Below are positions 1 to 11,124 of a DNA stretch of 64,000 bases, one piece after another. The stretch spans positions 1 to 64,000 of the forward strand of contig BDSL01000150.1 in NCBI GenBank assembly GCA_003116995.1. Direction: 5' to 3'. The first letter of the stretch is position 1, and every line of letters starts with the position of its first letter. The position numbers were made by a program, and so were the translations under genes. Source of the stretch: Yamagishiella unicocca. Lineage: Eukaryota > Chlorophyta > Chlorophyceae > Chlamydomonadales > Volvocaceae. The notes under the pieces are model-generated. The model had not been told where the DNA came from and ran no database searches. It saw nothing but the letters and a program-made list of their open reading frames with translations.

Positions 1-150
1 AATCATCATCAATTATATACACGGTAAGATTTGCCACAAAAATAATTATTATTATATCTCATTCCGCTTTTGTGACGGCTAAAATAATGTGCCAAGTAAA
101 AATAACACACCATTTTAATAAAAGAACTCAAGACACTTTCTCTCTGACAA

Positions 151-318
151 ATGGCATACACAATCGAACATTACTATGATTCCCCCGCCCCTAGCTCTCA
201 ACCCGAAAAGATTAAATGGTACAACTGGGTCATCCTAGCTGGCCTGTTGAGCATGTTGGTAGCCATCGTACTCATCGTGTTCATTAAACTTGCAAAGGCA
301 TCTTCATCCCGTTCGTAA
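151..318 (+). CDS. Small single-span membrane protein, 55 aa
   Basis: The frame opens at ATG 151 and closes with TAA at 316-318, giving 55 residues. Residues 1-22 are polar (MAYTIEHYYDSPAPSS at the start). Next comes KIKWYNW and a hydrophobic stretch of about 20 residues (VILAGLLSMLVAIVLIVFI, about 27-45). A short basic/serine tail follows. This is the layout of a small bitopic membrane protein. The surrounding DNA is AT-rich and otherwise non-coding, which makes an uninterrupted amphipathic frame notable. Similar minute membrane proteins are common in large DNA viruses, but no family was recognised. A chance ORF remains possible. Confidence 0.45.
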   Translation: MAYTIEHYYDSPAPSSQPEKIKWYNWVILAGLLSMLVAIVLIVFIKLAKASSSRS

Positions 319-497
319 GTCTCCTATACATCCAGTCTATATACACCTCTAGTTTATTATCTAGTATAGTCTCCAACAATAAGCAAGGTCTTATCCTCTT
401 ATCCTCTTATCCTCTTATCCTTATCGTTCACAAGTCATAAGTATTAATAAATAAAAATAATGTCAAGTCTATATTTAGTTCCCTAGTTATTAGGAGT

Positions 498-646
498 CGG
501 GATGAGTTGGGATGATGAGTGGGGATGATGAGTGGATTGATGAGTTGGGATGAGTGGGGATGATGAGTGGGATGATGAGTGGGATGATGAGTGGGATGAT
601 GAGTGGATGATGAGTGGGATGATGAGTGGGATGATGAGTTAGGATG
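498..646. repeat. GGATGATGAGTGG minisatellite
   Basis: Imperfect tandem copies of a 10-13 bp unit based on GGATGATGAGTGG. A minus-strand ORF across it (His/Ser/Pro-rich) is only the repeat read in frame. The rest of 319-1303 is AT-rich DNA in which no gene was seen. Confidence 0.85.
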
Positions 647-1197
647 GGCGATGCTCGGAGGCAATGATTATATGATATTGTTGTATAGTTCTTTGTATTA
701 ACTTTGAATATGATTGGTTGTTGGTTGTTGGTTGTATGATCTTTGTGGATTCTTGTGGATTACATTATTTTAGTGGACGGGTCAGACACCACATGACCAT
801 GACCATGTGCAGGTTAAGCAAGAGATGAAGGTCCATTTGCGCATTATGAACATGGCACAGATGGTAATAGTCATCAACAGATGGTAATCATCAACAGATT
901 GTAAAGATTGTAATCATCATCGAACGTTCATGAAACAATTAGTGGTCGTCCAGTTGTCTAGTGGTCCAGAAGTCAAAAAGACGAAGCCAAAAAGACGAAG
1001 CCAAAAAGAAAAAGGAGGGGATATCCAAAGACACCCATGCATACAATAGAGTCGGGAAATACCCACTGTCGTGTGATCACAGGAAATACACAGTCGATGT
1101 AAGGCACACCTGTAAGCACAACTAAAGCACAATAATGAACATACACTCAGAGATACTAACCCTAAAGTCCAACTGCTGGGGCACATTATACGAGCAC

Positions 1198-1287
1198 AAA
1201 TTCTAGCTAAACAAATTCTAGGTAAACAAATTCTAGGTAAACAAATTCTAGCTAAACAAATTCTAGCTAAACAAATTCTAGGTCACT
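1198..1287. repeat. 15-bp tandem repeat AAATTCTAGSTAAAC
   Basis: About six head-to-tail copies of AAATTCTAG(C/G)TAAAC. They end 17 bp before the stop codon of the SET-domain gene, so they form its immediate 3' flank. Confidence 0.9.
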
Positions 1288-1303
1288 AAGGTCTAAGGTT
1301 ACC

Positions 1304-3094
1304 TCATGCAAGTGCGACCTCCATCTCTTCGGATAAATCACGACATATTTCACGCAACTGTGCCGTCATTCCTATCAAAAACTGCTTGTGCCTTGTGGCC
1401 GAAGCAGTCTCATCGTGCGCTCCGGAGCCGGAGCCCGAGCCCGACATGGAGCCCGCGCCCTCCTCGGCCACTACCTCGCGGCGGTCAGTGCCCAGGCCCT
1501 CCTCGGCCTCGTCCATCTCTACCTCGCAGCGGGCAGAGCCTGTGACAGCAGTGGTCACCGAGTTGGTGAAATACGGCAAATCCAGCCACCAGCCCTCACC
1601 GTACGGAATCAACAGTTCGCTTCCCCGCTTAATGGCTCTGATTGTCCTGACCGCTATCTGATTGTCATCGGTGGTCACAAACTCACAGTTTGCCTTCATG
1701 CCGGTGCCCCTGGGGTCGTTGACAAAGGATCCGAGACCCTCGCCGACCAAGGGCTCCATGACGCCCAGGATATTGAAGTCGCGGGTGGCTACCCCTGGCT
1801 TGTTCTTACGCGTGGACGAGTACTTGCCGCTGACGTTGTACAGCAACGATGGGCTCTTCATATCGCGGAGCCGCTGCATGTCCGCTTTCTTGTGGATCTT
1901 CTTGCCTGCAACCCTTGTGACGAGGATGTTCTTGGGGATGTCGATTAACGACACGACGCCACGACCGCGAGCTCCACCCGTGTCAACTAGGCCGAGGATG
2001 CACGTGCTGGTACCAAACTTCCCGTGGGCATCGCAGACGGACGTGTTGTCGCTGCGCGCAGAGATCAGGAAGGCGACAGAAACGGTTTTCAGTTTGTCAG
2101 TTGGTGTACAACAATTGCAACAACAATTGCAAACAACAATTGCAAACAATTGCAACAATAATACAAACCCAACAACAACAAACAAAAACAATAACAATGA
2201 TTCACATTACTCACATGTTATCGGGGTTTGCCAGGTGCCTCCTGGCCTGGATAGCCACGTCCGGATCGAGATTCCTGCAATAGTTGCAGTATTTGCAGTA
2301 TTTTTGCAGTATTTGCACACTTCAGTGTAACTAATAAGTAAAAAAAAGCAACGCACCATGCATAGTCCCATTATCCTATTCCATTATCCTATTTCGGACA
2401 TACACACTTACTGGATGTTTGGCAGGACGGCAACTGGCACCGCTGGGTAATTTCGCGGCGCCGACAGCTCGGCCACTTCATCCTCCATCTCGACGTCCAG
2501 AGGCGTTAGAGCGATAGGCTCCGTATTGGCGGGCACCTTGTCCTCCGTCATACCCTCGGGCGGCGTGGCAGGCTCCCTCTTGTCGGGCACCTTGTCCTCC
2601 GTCATACCCTCGGGCGGCGTGGCAGGCTCCCTCTTGTCGGGCACCTTGTCCTCCGTCATACCCTCGGGCGGCGTGGCAGGCTCCCTCTTGTCGGGCACCT
2701 TGTCCTCCGTCATACCCTCGGGCGGCGTGGCAGGCTCCCTCTTGTCGGGCACCTTGTCCTCCGTCATACCCTCTGGCGGCGTGGCAGGCTCCCTCTTGTC
2801 GGGCACCTTGTCCTCCGTCTTACCCTCAGGCGGCGTGGCAGGCTCCCTCTTGTCGGGCACCTTGTCCTCCGTCATACCCTCAGGCGGCGTGGCAGGCTCC
2901 CTCTTGTCGGGCACCTTGTCCAAGAAGTCAAAGAAGTGCGGCGGGAGGGGAGGTGCGGCGGCGGTGACCGGCCCCGTGTTGACTTGCTGCGGCAACAGGG
3001 GCGCGGCCATTGCTGCGCCCATTGCCTCCATTACCACGCCTACAGCGTCCAATACAGCGCCCATTGCAGCGCCCACCACTACATTGAAGGACAT
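1304..3094 (-). CDS. SET-domain protein with an 18-residue coding repeat (3 exons, 496 aa)
   Basis: Reconstructed by splice sites: exon 1 3094-2412, exon 2 2274-2215, exon 3 2051-1304. The donors are GTAAGTG and GTGAGT, the acceptors TTGCAG and GCGCAG, and the phases match at both junctions. Residues 1-60 are Ala/Val-rich. Then come seven or so copies of KVPDKREPATPPEGMTED (a 54-bp unit) and an acidic linker. A SET domain spans about residues 265-403: the RGRGVV entry motif, GSFVNDPRG in place of the usual NHS region, NCEF, and LLIPYGEGWW with the expected catalytic Tyr near 398. SET proteins methylate lysines on histones or other proteins. The compact domain without pre-SET cysteines recalls viral or minimal SET enzymes (inference). 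The 163-bp intron 2 is rich in CAA/TTG repeats. Confidence 0.8.
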
Positions 3095-3137
3095 GGGGCT
3101 GTGATGACAAGAATTGGGGGTAGCAAAAATGGAAGTC

Positions 3138-3298
3138 AGCGACTCAGGACATCAGCGACTCAGGACATCAGCGACTCAGGACATCAGCGACTCAGGACAT
3201 CAGCGACTCAGGACATCAGCGACTCAGGACATCAGCGACTCAGGACATCAGCGACTCAGGACATCAGCGACTCAGGACATCAGCGACTCAGGACATCA
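3138..3298. repeat. 16-bp tandem array upstream of the SET gene
   Basis: Ten near-identical copies of AGCGACTCAGGACATC. The array starts 44 bp upstream of the SET-gene ATG (minus strand, 3094), where its promoter or 5' UTR should be. The unit is not a multiple of three, so the array is unlikely to be coding. Confidence 0.9.
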
Positions 3299-3437
3299 TG
3301 CGCGCAAGTAGTGGGCAAGTAGATGACCAAGTGCACCATGCAAGGTGCGCGCCATATGGCAAACCATGGAACTCTCACCCCGCGGTCTGTTGGTGGTTGT
3401 TGAGGCCTGGTACGACCTGGTGAACATGCTCTGGCTG

Positions 3438-3557
3438 GTCGATGCCTGTTTCATCCTGAAAGTCGTTGCCTGTTGCATCCTGAAGGTCGATGCCTGTTGC
3501 ATCCTGAAGGTCGATGCCTGTTGCATCCTGAAGGTCGATGCCTGTTGCATCCTGAAG
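3438..3557. repeat. 24-bp tandem array
   Basis: Five copies of a 24-bp unit containing GATGCCTGTTGCATCCTGAA. The first copy is diverged. It is open in frame on both strands only because the unit is a multiple of three. No gene signals flank it. Confidence 0.85.
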
Positions 3558-3779
3558 GACGATAAAATAGCAGACGTAGGAATTATTATTGTGTGTAATT
3601 TGTGATTTAGTTATTTAATTTGAGGACTCTGTCAAGACGCGGGAATAATTATATTATGAATTCCGAGTCGCGCTGTAGATGTGTCATTAACGTACAAGCG
3701 AGAATCCATTCATTTGGATATGCAGCTGTGCTTTCAGCTGTGCTATAGATAGTTGCTAGTAATAAGAATAAAGAATAAA

Positions 3780-4500
3780 GACCGGGAACGTAGCGCGGAA
3801 GGGAATCTAGCGCGGAACGGACCTAGCGCGGAAGGGAATCTAGCGTGGAACGGACCTAGCGTGGAACGGATATAGCGCGGAACGGATATAGCGCGGAACG
3901 GATATAGCGTGCGTGACATAGCGAGAATGACATAGTGCGCGTGACATAGCGGGACATAGCGTGTAACATAGGAGAATTAGGACCGAGGAGTACAAGGAAA
4001 ATACAAGCAGTACAACTGAGAACAATTCTAATTTGCACCGGCATTATAATATCATATGCTTATTCCCCATTTACGCATTGCTGGAAACGCATATTGCGTG
4101 TGACATAGTGAGAGAGCGGTACATAGCGCGTGACATAGTTTGCCGAGCATGACATAGTGAGCATGACATAGTGAGCGGGACCGGACCTAGCGTGTGACAT
4201 AGCGAGCGGGACCTAGCGCGTGGCATAGTGAGCGGGACCAGACCTAGCGCGTGACATAGTGAGCGGGACCGGACCTAGCGCGTGACATAGTGAGCGGGAC
4301 CGGACCTAGCGTGTGACATAGTGAGCGGGACCTAGCGCGTGGCAAAGTGAGTGGGACCTAGCGCGTGACATAGTGAGTGGGACCGAGGAGTACAAGGAAA
4401 ATACAAGAGCAGTACAACTGAGAACAATTCTAATTTGCACCGGCATTATAATATCATATGCATATTCCTCATTTACGCATTGCTGGAAACTCATATTTAG
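3780..4500. repeat. GACCTAGCG/GACATAGTG repeat field with a 115-bp direct repeat
   Basis: Dozens of 10-22 bp variants of GACCTAGCGYG and GACATAGTGAGCGGGACC. They enclose two copies of a unique ~115-bp sequence starting GACCGAGGAGTACAAGGAAA, at 3981-4094 and 4381-4497, exactly 400 bp apart. The second copy overlaps the possible second exon of the small gene at 4306-4663. Confidence 0.85.
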
Positions 4501-4663
4501 GGCCCGAACAGTTTGCAACAAATATGCCAATAGGTTCGTAAGCCGTGCGCTATCTGAGAAGGAGCTGAAATCACCCCCCACTTACGTCGTCGCGGTCGCT
4601 CTCGTATTCACTGTCGCTGTCGCTCACAAGGTTGATAATGTCAACGTCGAAAGTATATCTCAT
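4306..4663 (-). CDS. Possible two-exon small acidic/membrane protein (84 aa)
   Basis: Exon 1 (4663-4586) encodes MRYTFDVDIINLVSDSDS and a further acidic run ending at Asp-Asp. It stops exactly at a consensus donor, GTAAGT. An acceptor TTTCCAG at 4485-4483 opens exon 2 (4482-4306) in the correct phase. Exon 2 encodes QCVNEEYAYDII, a hydrophobic stretch of about 20 residues, and a C-terminus made from the surrounding GACATAGTG repeats. The acidic exon with a perfect donor is the strongest evidence. The second exon lies in duplicated repeat DNA and may be spurious. No family was recognised. Confidence 0.3.
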
Positions 4664-5399
4664 TTTGTCGCCTTCGTCCTCCTGTACGGGCACGTGGGTT
4701 ACATAACAACGTGAAGTGTATATACGCGCACAAATGCAAGCCGCGCTTTCCGAAAAACGACCAAAGAAGTAAAGAGATAGGATGATGGCAGAAACATTTG
4801 ACGAACGGAAGGCAGGCATGAAAATTTGTACTGCTATCGGCCATTCCCTGCCACATACATGCCCCCAACCAAACAAATCCATGCAGACTCGATATAACGT
4901 CCCCTTTGATTACTGACCTGTCGGGCAACCGGCACACAAGTATGCCCACACGCGAAGATAGATATCGCGGTATCGCGTTATCGCGATAGGTACGATGAAA
5001 GGTTGAGTTAAGCTAGAGTTAGATGGTTATGAACGGATTCTAAGGAATATGAACACGTTCCTCAGGTATCATATGGCATTGTATGCATCTTGCTGGGGGG
5101 CAGCGACCCTCTATTTATTGTTCACGGTCCAGCCCACCAGGCAACTGATAACAGACAAGTAGGTCACGCGCGGATGCCAGAAACTAAATTAGTCTATCCT
5201 GAGTAGCTGGCTATCCCGAGTAGCTGGCTGATATCGAGTCGATGGCAAGCCAATAGCGAGTTCGTTGACGGCTGGATACAGATCGGCGAATGGTGTTGTT
5301 GTTGATGCGTTTGATGTTCTTGTTGATGTTATTGTTGTTACACATTTTGATAAAGTACGGACCACAATAGAAATGACCAATATGTCACGAGCTACTCGG

Positions 5400-5795
5400 A
5401 CTGCCGACTCGGCCCTACACCCACTCCATAGGACTCGGTGGACTCGGTAGACTCGGTAGGACTCGGTAGGACTCGGTAGGACTCGGTAGACTCGGCATAA
5501 CTGTTATGCCTACAACGTTGTGCCCGTAACAATACACCGTAGACTCGGCCGACAAGGGCTGAGTCGGCCTAACACGCACTCCGCCGACTGGCCTAACACG
5601 CAGAGCATTGTGCCCGTAATAATACACCCTTAAACGCACTCCGCCGACAAGGCAGACTCGGCCCAATACCCAACTCCTTTGACTCGACCTAACGCCCACC
5701 AGTAGACTCGGCCGACTGGCCTAACACTCTGCCTTACGCCGACTGGCCTAACACTCTGCCTTACGCCGACTGGCCTAACACTCTGCCTTACGCCG
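5400..5795. repeat. GACTCGGTAGG and 27-bp GCCGACTGGCCTAAC repeats
   Basis: A run of ACTCGGTAGG decamers (5430-5490) is followed by spaced GACTCGGCC units and three perfect copies of a 27-bp unit starting GCCGACTGGCCTAACACTCT (5711-5795). Two copies of the GTTGTGCCCGTAAYAATACACC motif, also seen near 11.5 kb, sit inside at 5518 and 5607. No gene was seen between 4,664 and 6,398. Confidence 0.8.
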
Positions 5796-5987
5796 ACACG
5801 TGAAATTGTCAGCTAAAGCTCTCACTTGGAGGATACGAAAAAAACGAAAAAAGTCACACGTCATGGATAACTTTGCAGTTCTGCTCGCATTCTGTGCTCA
5901 GCGAAACAGCACATACAGTCATATAGCGTCGTTCATGCTTCGGCCTGCCTGGTCAGTAAACTAGTTATGGTTATTAGTCCGCCGGAT

Positions 5988-6256
5988 AGTATGCATTCGC
6001 AGTATGCATTCGCAGTATGCATTCGCAGAGCATTCGCAGTATGCATTCGCAGAGCATTCGCAGAGCACCACGCATAATAACCATAATAATAATCAGTTAA
6101 GATTGCATTTTGTGCTAAGCGAAAGCGTCGTCCATGCCCCTCCCGTGGCGCAACCGATACACAATAACGCCACTACAACCATCTCTAATCTAATTCTCTA
6201 GAGCTCGACAACAACAACTCGCGCATTCTAGAGCTCGACAACAACAACTCGCGCAT
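5988..6256. repeat. AGTATGCATTCGC repeats and a 32-bp duplication
   Basis: AGTATGCATTCGC and AGAGCATTCGC units alternate from 5988 to about 6066. A ~30-bp unit TCTAGAGCTCGACAACAACA is duplicated in tandem at 6197-6256. Both lie in the 3' flank of the large minus-strand gene that stops at 6399. Confidence 0.75.
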
Positions 6257-6398
6257 AGATATCCGTGCACGTGTATTATCATGAGCCCAGAGGATGTCCG
6301 CCGCCGCCGCATGCGTGCAATGAACAACAATCAACAACAAGAACTTGTGCCAATGCGCAGTATCAAGCCCGACTCAAGCCCGACTCGAGCCCGACTCA

Positions 6399-9300
6399 TT
6401 ACTTCAGGATGTAATCGTGCATGTCGTACGGCATGGGGTTTTGACCCTTGATCCTGCTGTACTCCTTGGGGTACAGGCAATACTTAAACTCGTGCTCCCT
6501 GCATGAGGGCGCTGCGTTCCACGCCAGGTGCAGACCGCCCGCGAAGTGCTTGTTCGCGGCTACCTCGTCCGCGGAAAAGCCCATGGTCACAAACTTTACG
6601 GAGTTGCCGCCGTGCAGGTACTTGGCCTCCTCGATGAAGGCAGCGATCCAGCAACGCAACAGCGCCAGCTGTATCACAACGTCCGCCTCATTCGGCGTGT
6701 GCTTGATGATTAGGAGCACGCTCTTGTTGGAGCTCACGCCCTTGGCCTCGTCCATCATCCACTTGAGCTTGTACTGCATGGATGCCGCCGTGATGTTTGA
6801 TGAGCTGACGAACTCGATGGCAATGGACACGGCGTCGCCCTCGTTCATCGCGCGCACGAAGAGGTCGAAGCGCATCTCGTTCCGCGCGTCTTGGTGGCTC
6901 CCAAAGGTGCGCTGCTCACTGACAGCGGTGATGCGGTACGTCCGCAGCTTGGTGATCAGCGGCTGCAGCAGCGTACCACACACGAACGTGCGGTGGTAGT
7001 CCTTGTCGTTGATGTGGTTGTTGCGCACCTGGTTTCTGCAAGCCGAACACGTAATGGCCAACTGACTTGCGCTGGACCTGAAGCATATGATGCACCCGTG
7101 CCTACTGCCAGAGCCGGATGGTGCACAGCCGCCCTTGATGTAGCACTCGCGACATACGTAGTAGTGGCGCTGATCCTTCAGGGCGGCCTCGATGGACTTG
7201 TGGCGCAGGCTGAGCTCCCTCAGCGCAATGAGGGGAATGTAGTGCTTCTGGGTATTGCCAGGCGTTTTCTTCCTGGAGTTGACAGATTTCGACACCATCG
7301 GGCAGTGGCCGTCGTTAGGGTATGCCGACGCCCACGCGCACAGCGAGGGCTGCGATCCTGGGGGCTTCCTGCTGACTATCCGCCCAGCAATGGCACCATT
7401 GGTCGTAGTAGCCGCAGCCGCAGCTGCAGCTGCAACCGCAGCCGTAGCCGTGGTGACTGTCTCTGATAAGAACATATGCAAATCCTGCCGCGACATGTTC
7501 ATCAAAGGCATGTCGTCGCCTGGCTGCTGCTGCTGCTGCTGCTGCTCATCACCAGTAGCGGCAGCTCGAGACTGAGAGGGTCGAGACTGAGAGGGTCGAG
7601 ACTGAGAGGGTCGAGACTGAGAGGGTCGAGACTGAGAGGGTCGAGACTGAGAGGGTTGAGTCAGGGACGCGGTGGGCGATGGCGAGCGTGCGACAGTCCG
7701 GGGCTCTGATACTGCCTCGCCATCCTCCGCCGCCGGTCGCTTCCGCGAGAGACGCGCGGCGTGCGGTGTGGGCGGCGGCGGCTGAGCCTGGGGCTGGGGC
7801 TGGGGCTGAGCCGGGGGCTGCTGCTGGTAGAAGGAAGGGTCGAATGCACGGGTGTGGGCCACATCACCGTAGTGACCCGGATAGTAACCCGGATAGTAAC
7901 CCGGATAGTAGCCTGGATAGTAGCCTGGATAGTGGCCGTGCGCAGCGAAGGGCGGTGGGTGCTGCGGGGCGCTGCCGTATTCCATGGAGCCGTGCGCAGC
8001 GAAGGGCGGTGGGTGCTGCGGGGCGCTGCCGTATTCCATGGAGCCGTGCGCAGCGAAGGGCGGTGGGTGCTGCTGGGCGCTGCCGTATCCCATGTAGCCG
8101 TGCGCAGCCAAGGGTGGCGGGTGCTGCTGGGCGTTGCCGTATCCCATGTAGCCGTGCGCAGCCAAGGGTGGCGGGGGCTGCTGGGCGTTGCCGTATCCCA
8201 TGTAGCCGTGCGCAGCCAAGGGTGGCGGGGGCTGCTGGGCGTTGCCGTATCCCATGGAGCCGTGCGCAGCCAAGGGTGGCGGGGGCTGCTGGGCGTTGCC
8301 GTATCCCATGGAGCCGTGCGCAGCCAAGGGCGGCGGATGCGTTTCGCCGCTGGTAGTAGCCATGGGTTCCTGTGCACAGCCAAGGCACGGACAGAGTGCA
8401 GTCAAAGAGTGCAGTCAAAGAGTGCAGCCATGCAGTCAATCATGCAGCCAAAGAGTGCAACAAAAAGTGCAATCATGCAGCCAAATGGGTGCAGAGCCAT
8501 GCAGTCAAATACTGATGATTGAACAAAGAACATCCCAAATGACAATCCAACAAATGACATCCAGAAATGACAGACAGCAATCAACTTACGTTATCACCAT
8601 CACACATGTAGTCCTCCTCATCATCATGGCCGTCAATGACTTCGATGTCGGTCTCAGAACTTGGCGGACTAGTTGGGGGAGGCGGGGAAGAGGCAGCGGC
8701 TTGCGGCGGCGGCGGTGGAGGGGAAGGAGCAGCGGCTTGCGGCGGCGGCGGTGGAGGGGAAGGAGCAGCGGCTTGCGGCGGCGGCGGAGGGGAAGGAGCA
8801 GTGGCTTGCGACGGCGGCGGCGGAGGGGAAGGAGCAGCGGCTTGCGTCGGCGGCGGAGGAGGGGAAGGAGCAGCGGCTTGCGTCGGCGGCGGTGGAGGGG
8901 AAGGAGCAGCGGCTTGCGTCGGCGGTGGAGGAGGGGAAGGAGCAGCGGCTTGCGTCGGTGGCGGCGGAGGGGAAGGAGCAGCGGCTTGCGGCGGCGGCGG
9001 TGGAGGGGAAGGAGCAGCGGCTTGCGTCGGCGGCGGCGGAGGGGAAGGAGCAGCGGCTTGCGGCGGCGGCGGCGGAGGGGAAGGAGCAGCGGCTTGCGGC
9101 GGCGGTGGAGGGGAAGGAGCAGCGGCTTGCGGCGGCGGCGGAGATGAAGGAGCAGCGCTGGGATGTAACCGTCGGCGGCTACGCCGCAACGGTGGCGTAG
9201 CAGCGGATGGCGAGTGTCCCGATGGCAGCGGTGCCGGTTGCCTGGCATTGGTGCCTTTGTCCCGGCAACTGTTGCCCTGAGCTGCTATCGCTGCGACAGG

Positions 9301-10062
9301 TTCTGGGAGAAGGACTATGCGCTCATCAGACCCCATCATGGGGCTGTCTTGGTAAGCACGCCTGCCCTCCATCACCTGTGCACAGACAGCATTGTGACAC
9401 AGCCATATTTTAGTTTGATTTTGGAGTCTCGGTTGGCTCTATGTGAATTCTCTAAGTGGACTCTCAAATTCAATCCCCCGCGGTGACACTTACGCCGTCA
9501 AAGGTGTAGTACCATGTATCTTGTTCCTTTGGAGTTGCCTCCGGAGTTGCCTCCGGTGTTGCCCCCGGAGTTGCCCCTGGCACTCCAAACTTTACCGCGA
9601 ATGGAAACCATTTGACACGATTAGTCACTTGATCCAGGTGATCCACGGTGCCTGTTAAACATGGTAATGCAGGGGTAAAGGTCGGTAATGCAGGGGTAAA
9701 GGTCGGTAATGCAGGGGTAAAGGTCCGTACAGAAAACACATAGAGGCCCGGCGCGGTGGGAACCACACTGGCGCGCACGACACGCAAACCTTACCCAAGG
9801 ACAAAGGAGTGTTCGCATCATCATCGTTCCGGGAGATTAGGATGCCTGTCCCAATTAGCTGCTCTGCCAGTTCCATGAATGCTTTCTTTCCGGCTTCCAG
9901 CTCCTCATGCGTAACGCTCACGACACCGCATGGCCTATCCTGCGCCACTTGTTGCACACGGACGCGCTCATCCGCCTTGGTAGCGAGCTTGGTATTGGTA
10001 GCGCGACCAAACCGAATCACGCCATTGCTGCTTGGCAGGATGCACGGAGTTCCGAGCGGCAT
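6399..10062 (-). CDS. Four-exon 1060-aa protein with in-frame repeats, a cysteine cluster and a nuclease-like C-terminus
   Basis: Exons: 10062-9795, 9651-9494, 9375-8590, 8369-6399. All three introns (143, 118, 220 bp) have GTAAG donors and CAG acceptors, and phases 1, 0 and 0 match. Residues 1-140 are a globular N-terminus with a GATP repeat. Exon 3 carries about 13 copies of a [12 protein letters not shown] unit. Exon 4 begins with about seven copies of [17 protein letters not shown], then YYPG repeats and SQSRP repeats. Residues ~776-1060 are globular and repeat-free. They contain paired cysteines ([19 protein letters not shown]; about 810-848) that look like a zinc-binding treble clef. 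A segment with RFDLFV (~904) and AIEFV (~921) follows, reminiscent of the PD-(D/E)xK nuclease core although the usual ExK is EFV. Nuclease activity is therefore a guess; function unknown. Intron 1 contains three copies of a 21-bp repeat. Confidence 0.75.
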
Positions 10063-10631
10063 GTTCCCTATTCAAGGCACCGCAACAGTGCGAGCGGCAA
10101 TGAGCGGCAACAACGAATTGATACTGCTAATTTCCTGAATTGTTTCCTATATTTCCTATATTGCAAGAGCCTGGAATGCGTATATGTTGTTGAAACGCTT
10201 TGCCTCAAAAAGATCGGTGGCTTATGAGCGCGATTGCCTAATCTACTTCGCTTCTGCACAATTAGTTAAGAACTAGCTCAGAATTAGTTCAGAATTTACA
10301 ATAACAAGCATGCGCGAGACACTATACGCAAGTGAAAGGCGCGCGCGCTTTTGACAGGATCCACAGTCTGACTGGTCACGCTTCGCGTCGTAGCTTCCCG
10401 CGAAAAGTTCCTATGTTGCCTGTATAGTTCTGAAGCCAAGCGTTTCCCGCGAGAATTTTCTCGGCGCGCGCCTATCGCGAAATGTTCGCGAGGCCGTCCG
10501 CATAGCTTCTAAGCAGCGCGCGCCACTCGCGAAATGTCCGCGATGCCTGTCCGCATAGCTTCTAAGCAGACGAGTTCGCATAGTTTCTAAGCAAGCGCGC
10601 GTTACTCGCGAAATGTTAGTGATGCCTGTGT

Positions 10632-10828
10632 CCGCATAGCTTCTAAGCAAATCGCGCGCGCCACTTCTTTGTGTTCTTTGTGTTCTTTTTGTTCTGGAAA
10701 TGGCGCGCTGGGAAATAGTAACCTGCTTCGCGATGACGGATTGCGGCTTGCGGTTTGCGACTTTCGACTTGCGACTTATCAGCAAACCTTCCTGAGGAAA
10801 TTTGTAACAATTTGATTTGTTTGATTTG
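10632..10828. repeat. ~200-bp direct repeat, copy A
   Basis: Runs from CCGCATAGCTTCTAAGCAAA through a T-rich TTCTTTGTG stretch to AATTTGATTTGTTTGA. It is nearly identical to 11769-11968. The preceding 10,380-10,640 carries several shorter copies of GCATAGCTTCTAAGCA. The rest of 10,063-11,124 shows no gene. Confidence 0.9.
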
Positions 10829-11124
10829 TTTACATGTAGACATCATATGCGAGCGGGCAGCTGCATGTGCTGACCATGCACGTGCGAGACGGAAAGACGG
10901 AAAGAAAGTACAAGCCCACAGTCTGAAAAGTTACATGGATTGCGCAAAATGTAAAAACATAACCGCTCATGTCCGCACAGCTTCCGGGCAGCGTGCGTCA
11001 CTCAGCTCTCACTACGCTTTGTGTGCGTGGATGCGCCCTGCTGCAGTTCGCGCTCCTTCTGTGCACGTTCCCTGCAGGCTGCTGACCGGGCGATCGCTCT
11101 CCCGGCTGCGCGGCTAGTGCACTT

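Noticed and set aside
428..664. Histidine/serine-rich ORF on the minus strand
   Set aside because: It is the GGATGATGAGTGG minisatellite read in frame, with no other coding feature.
2526..3104. Plus-strand 192-aa repeat ORF
   Set aside because: It is antisense to the SET-gene repeat exon; the minus strand has the spliced continuation into the SET domain.
3138..3298. CRISPR-like array
   Set aside because: Repeats are contiguous with no unique spacers, and the DNA is eukaryotic.
7679..9280. Long glycine/arginine-rich plus-strand ORFs
   Set aside because: They are shadows of the triplet repeats in exons 3 and 4 of the minus-strand 1060-aa gene.
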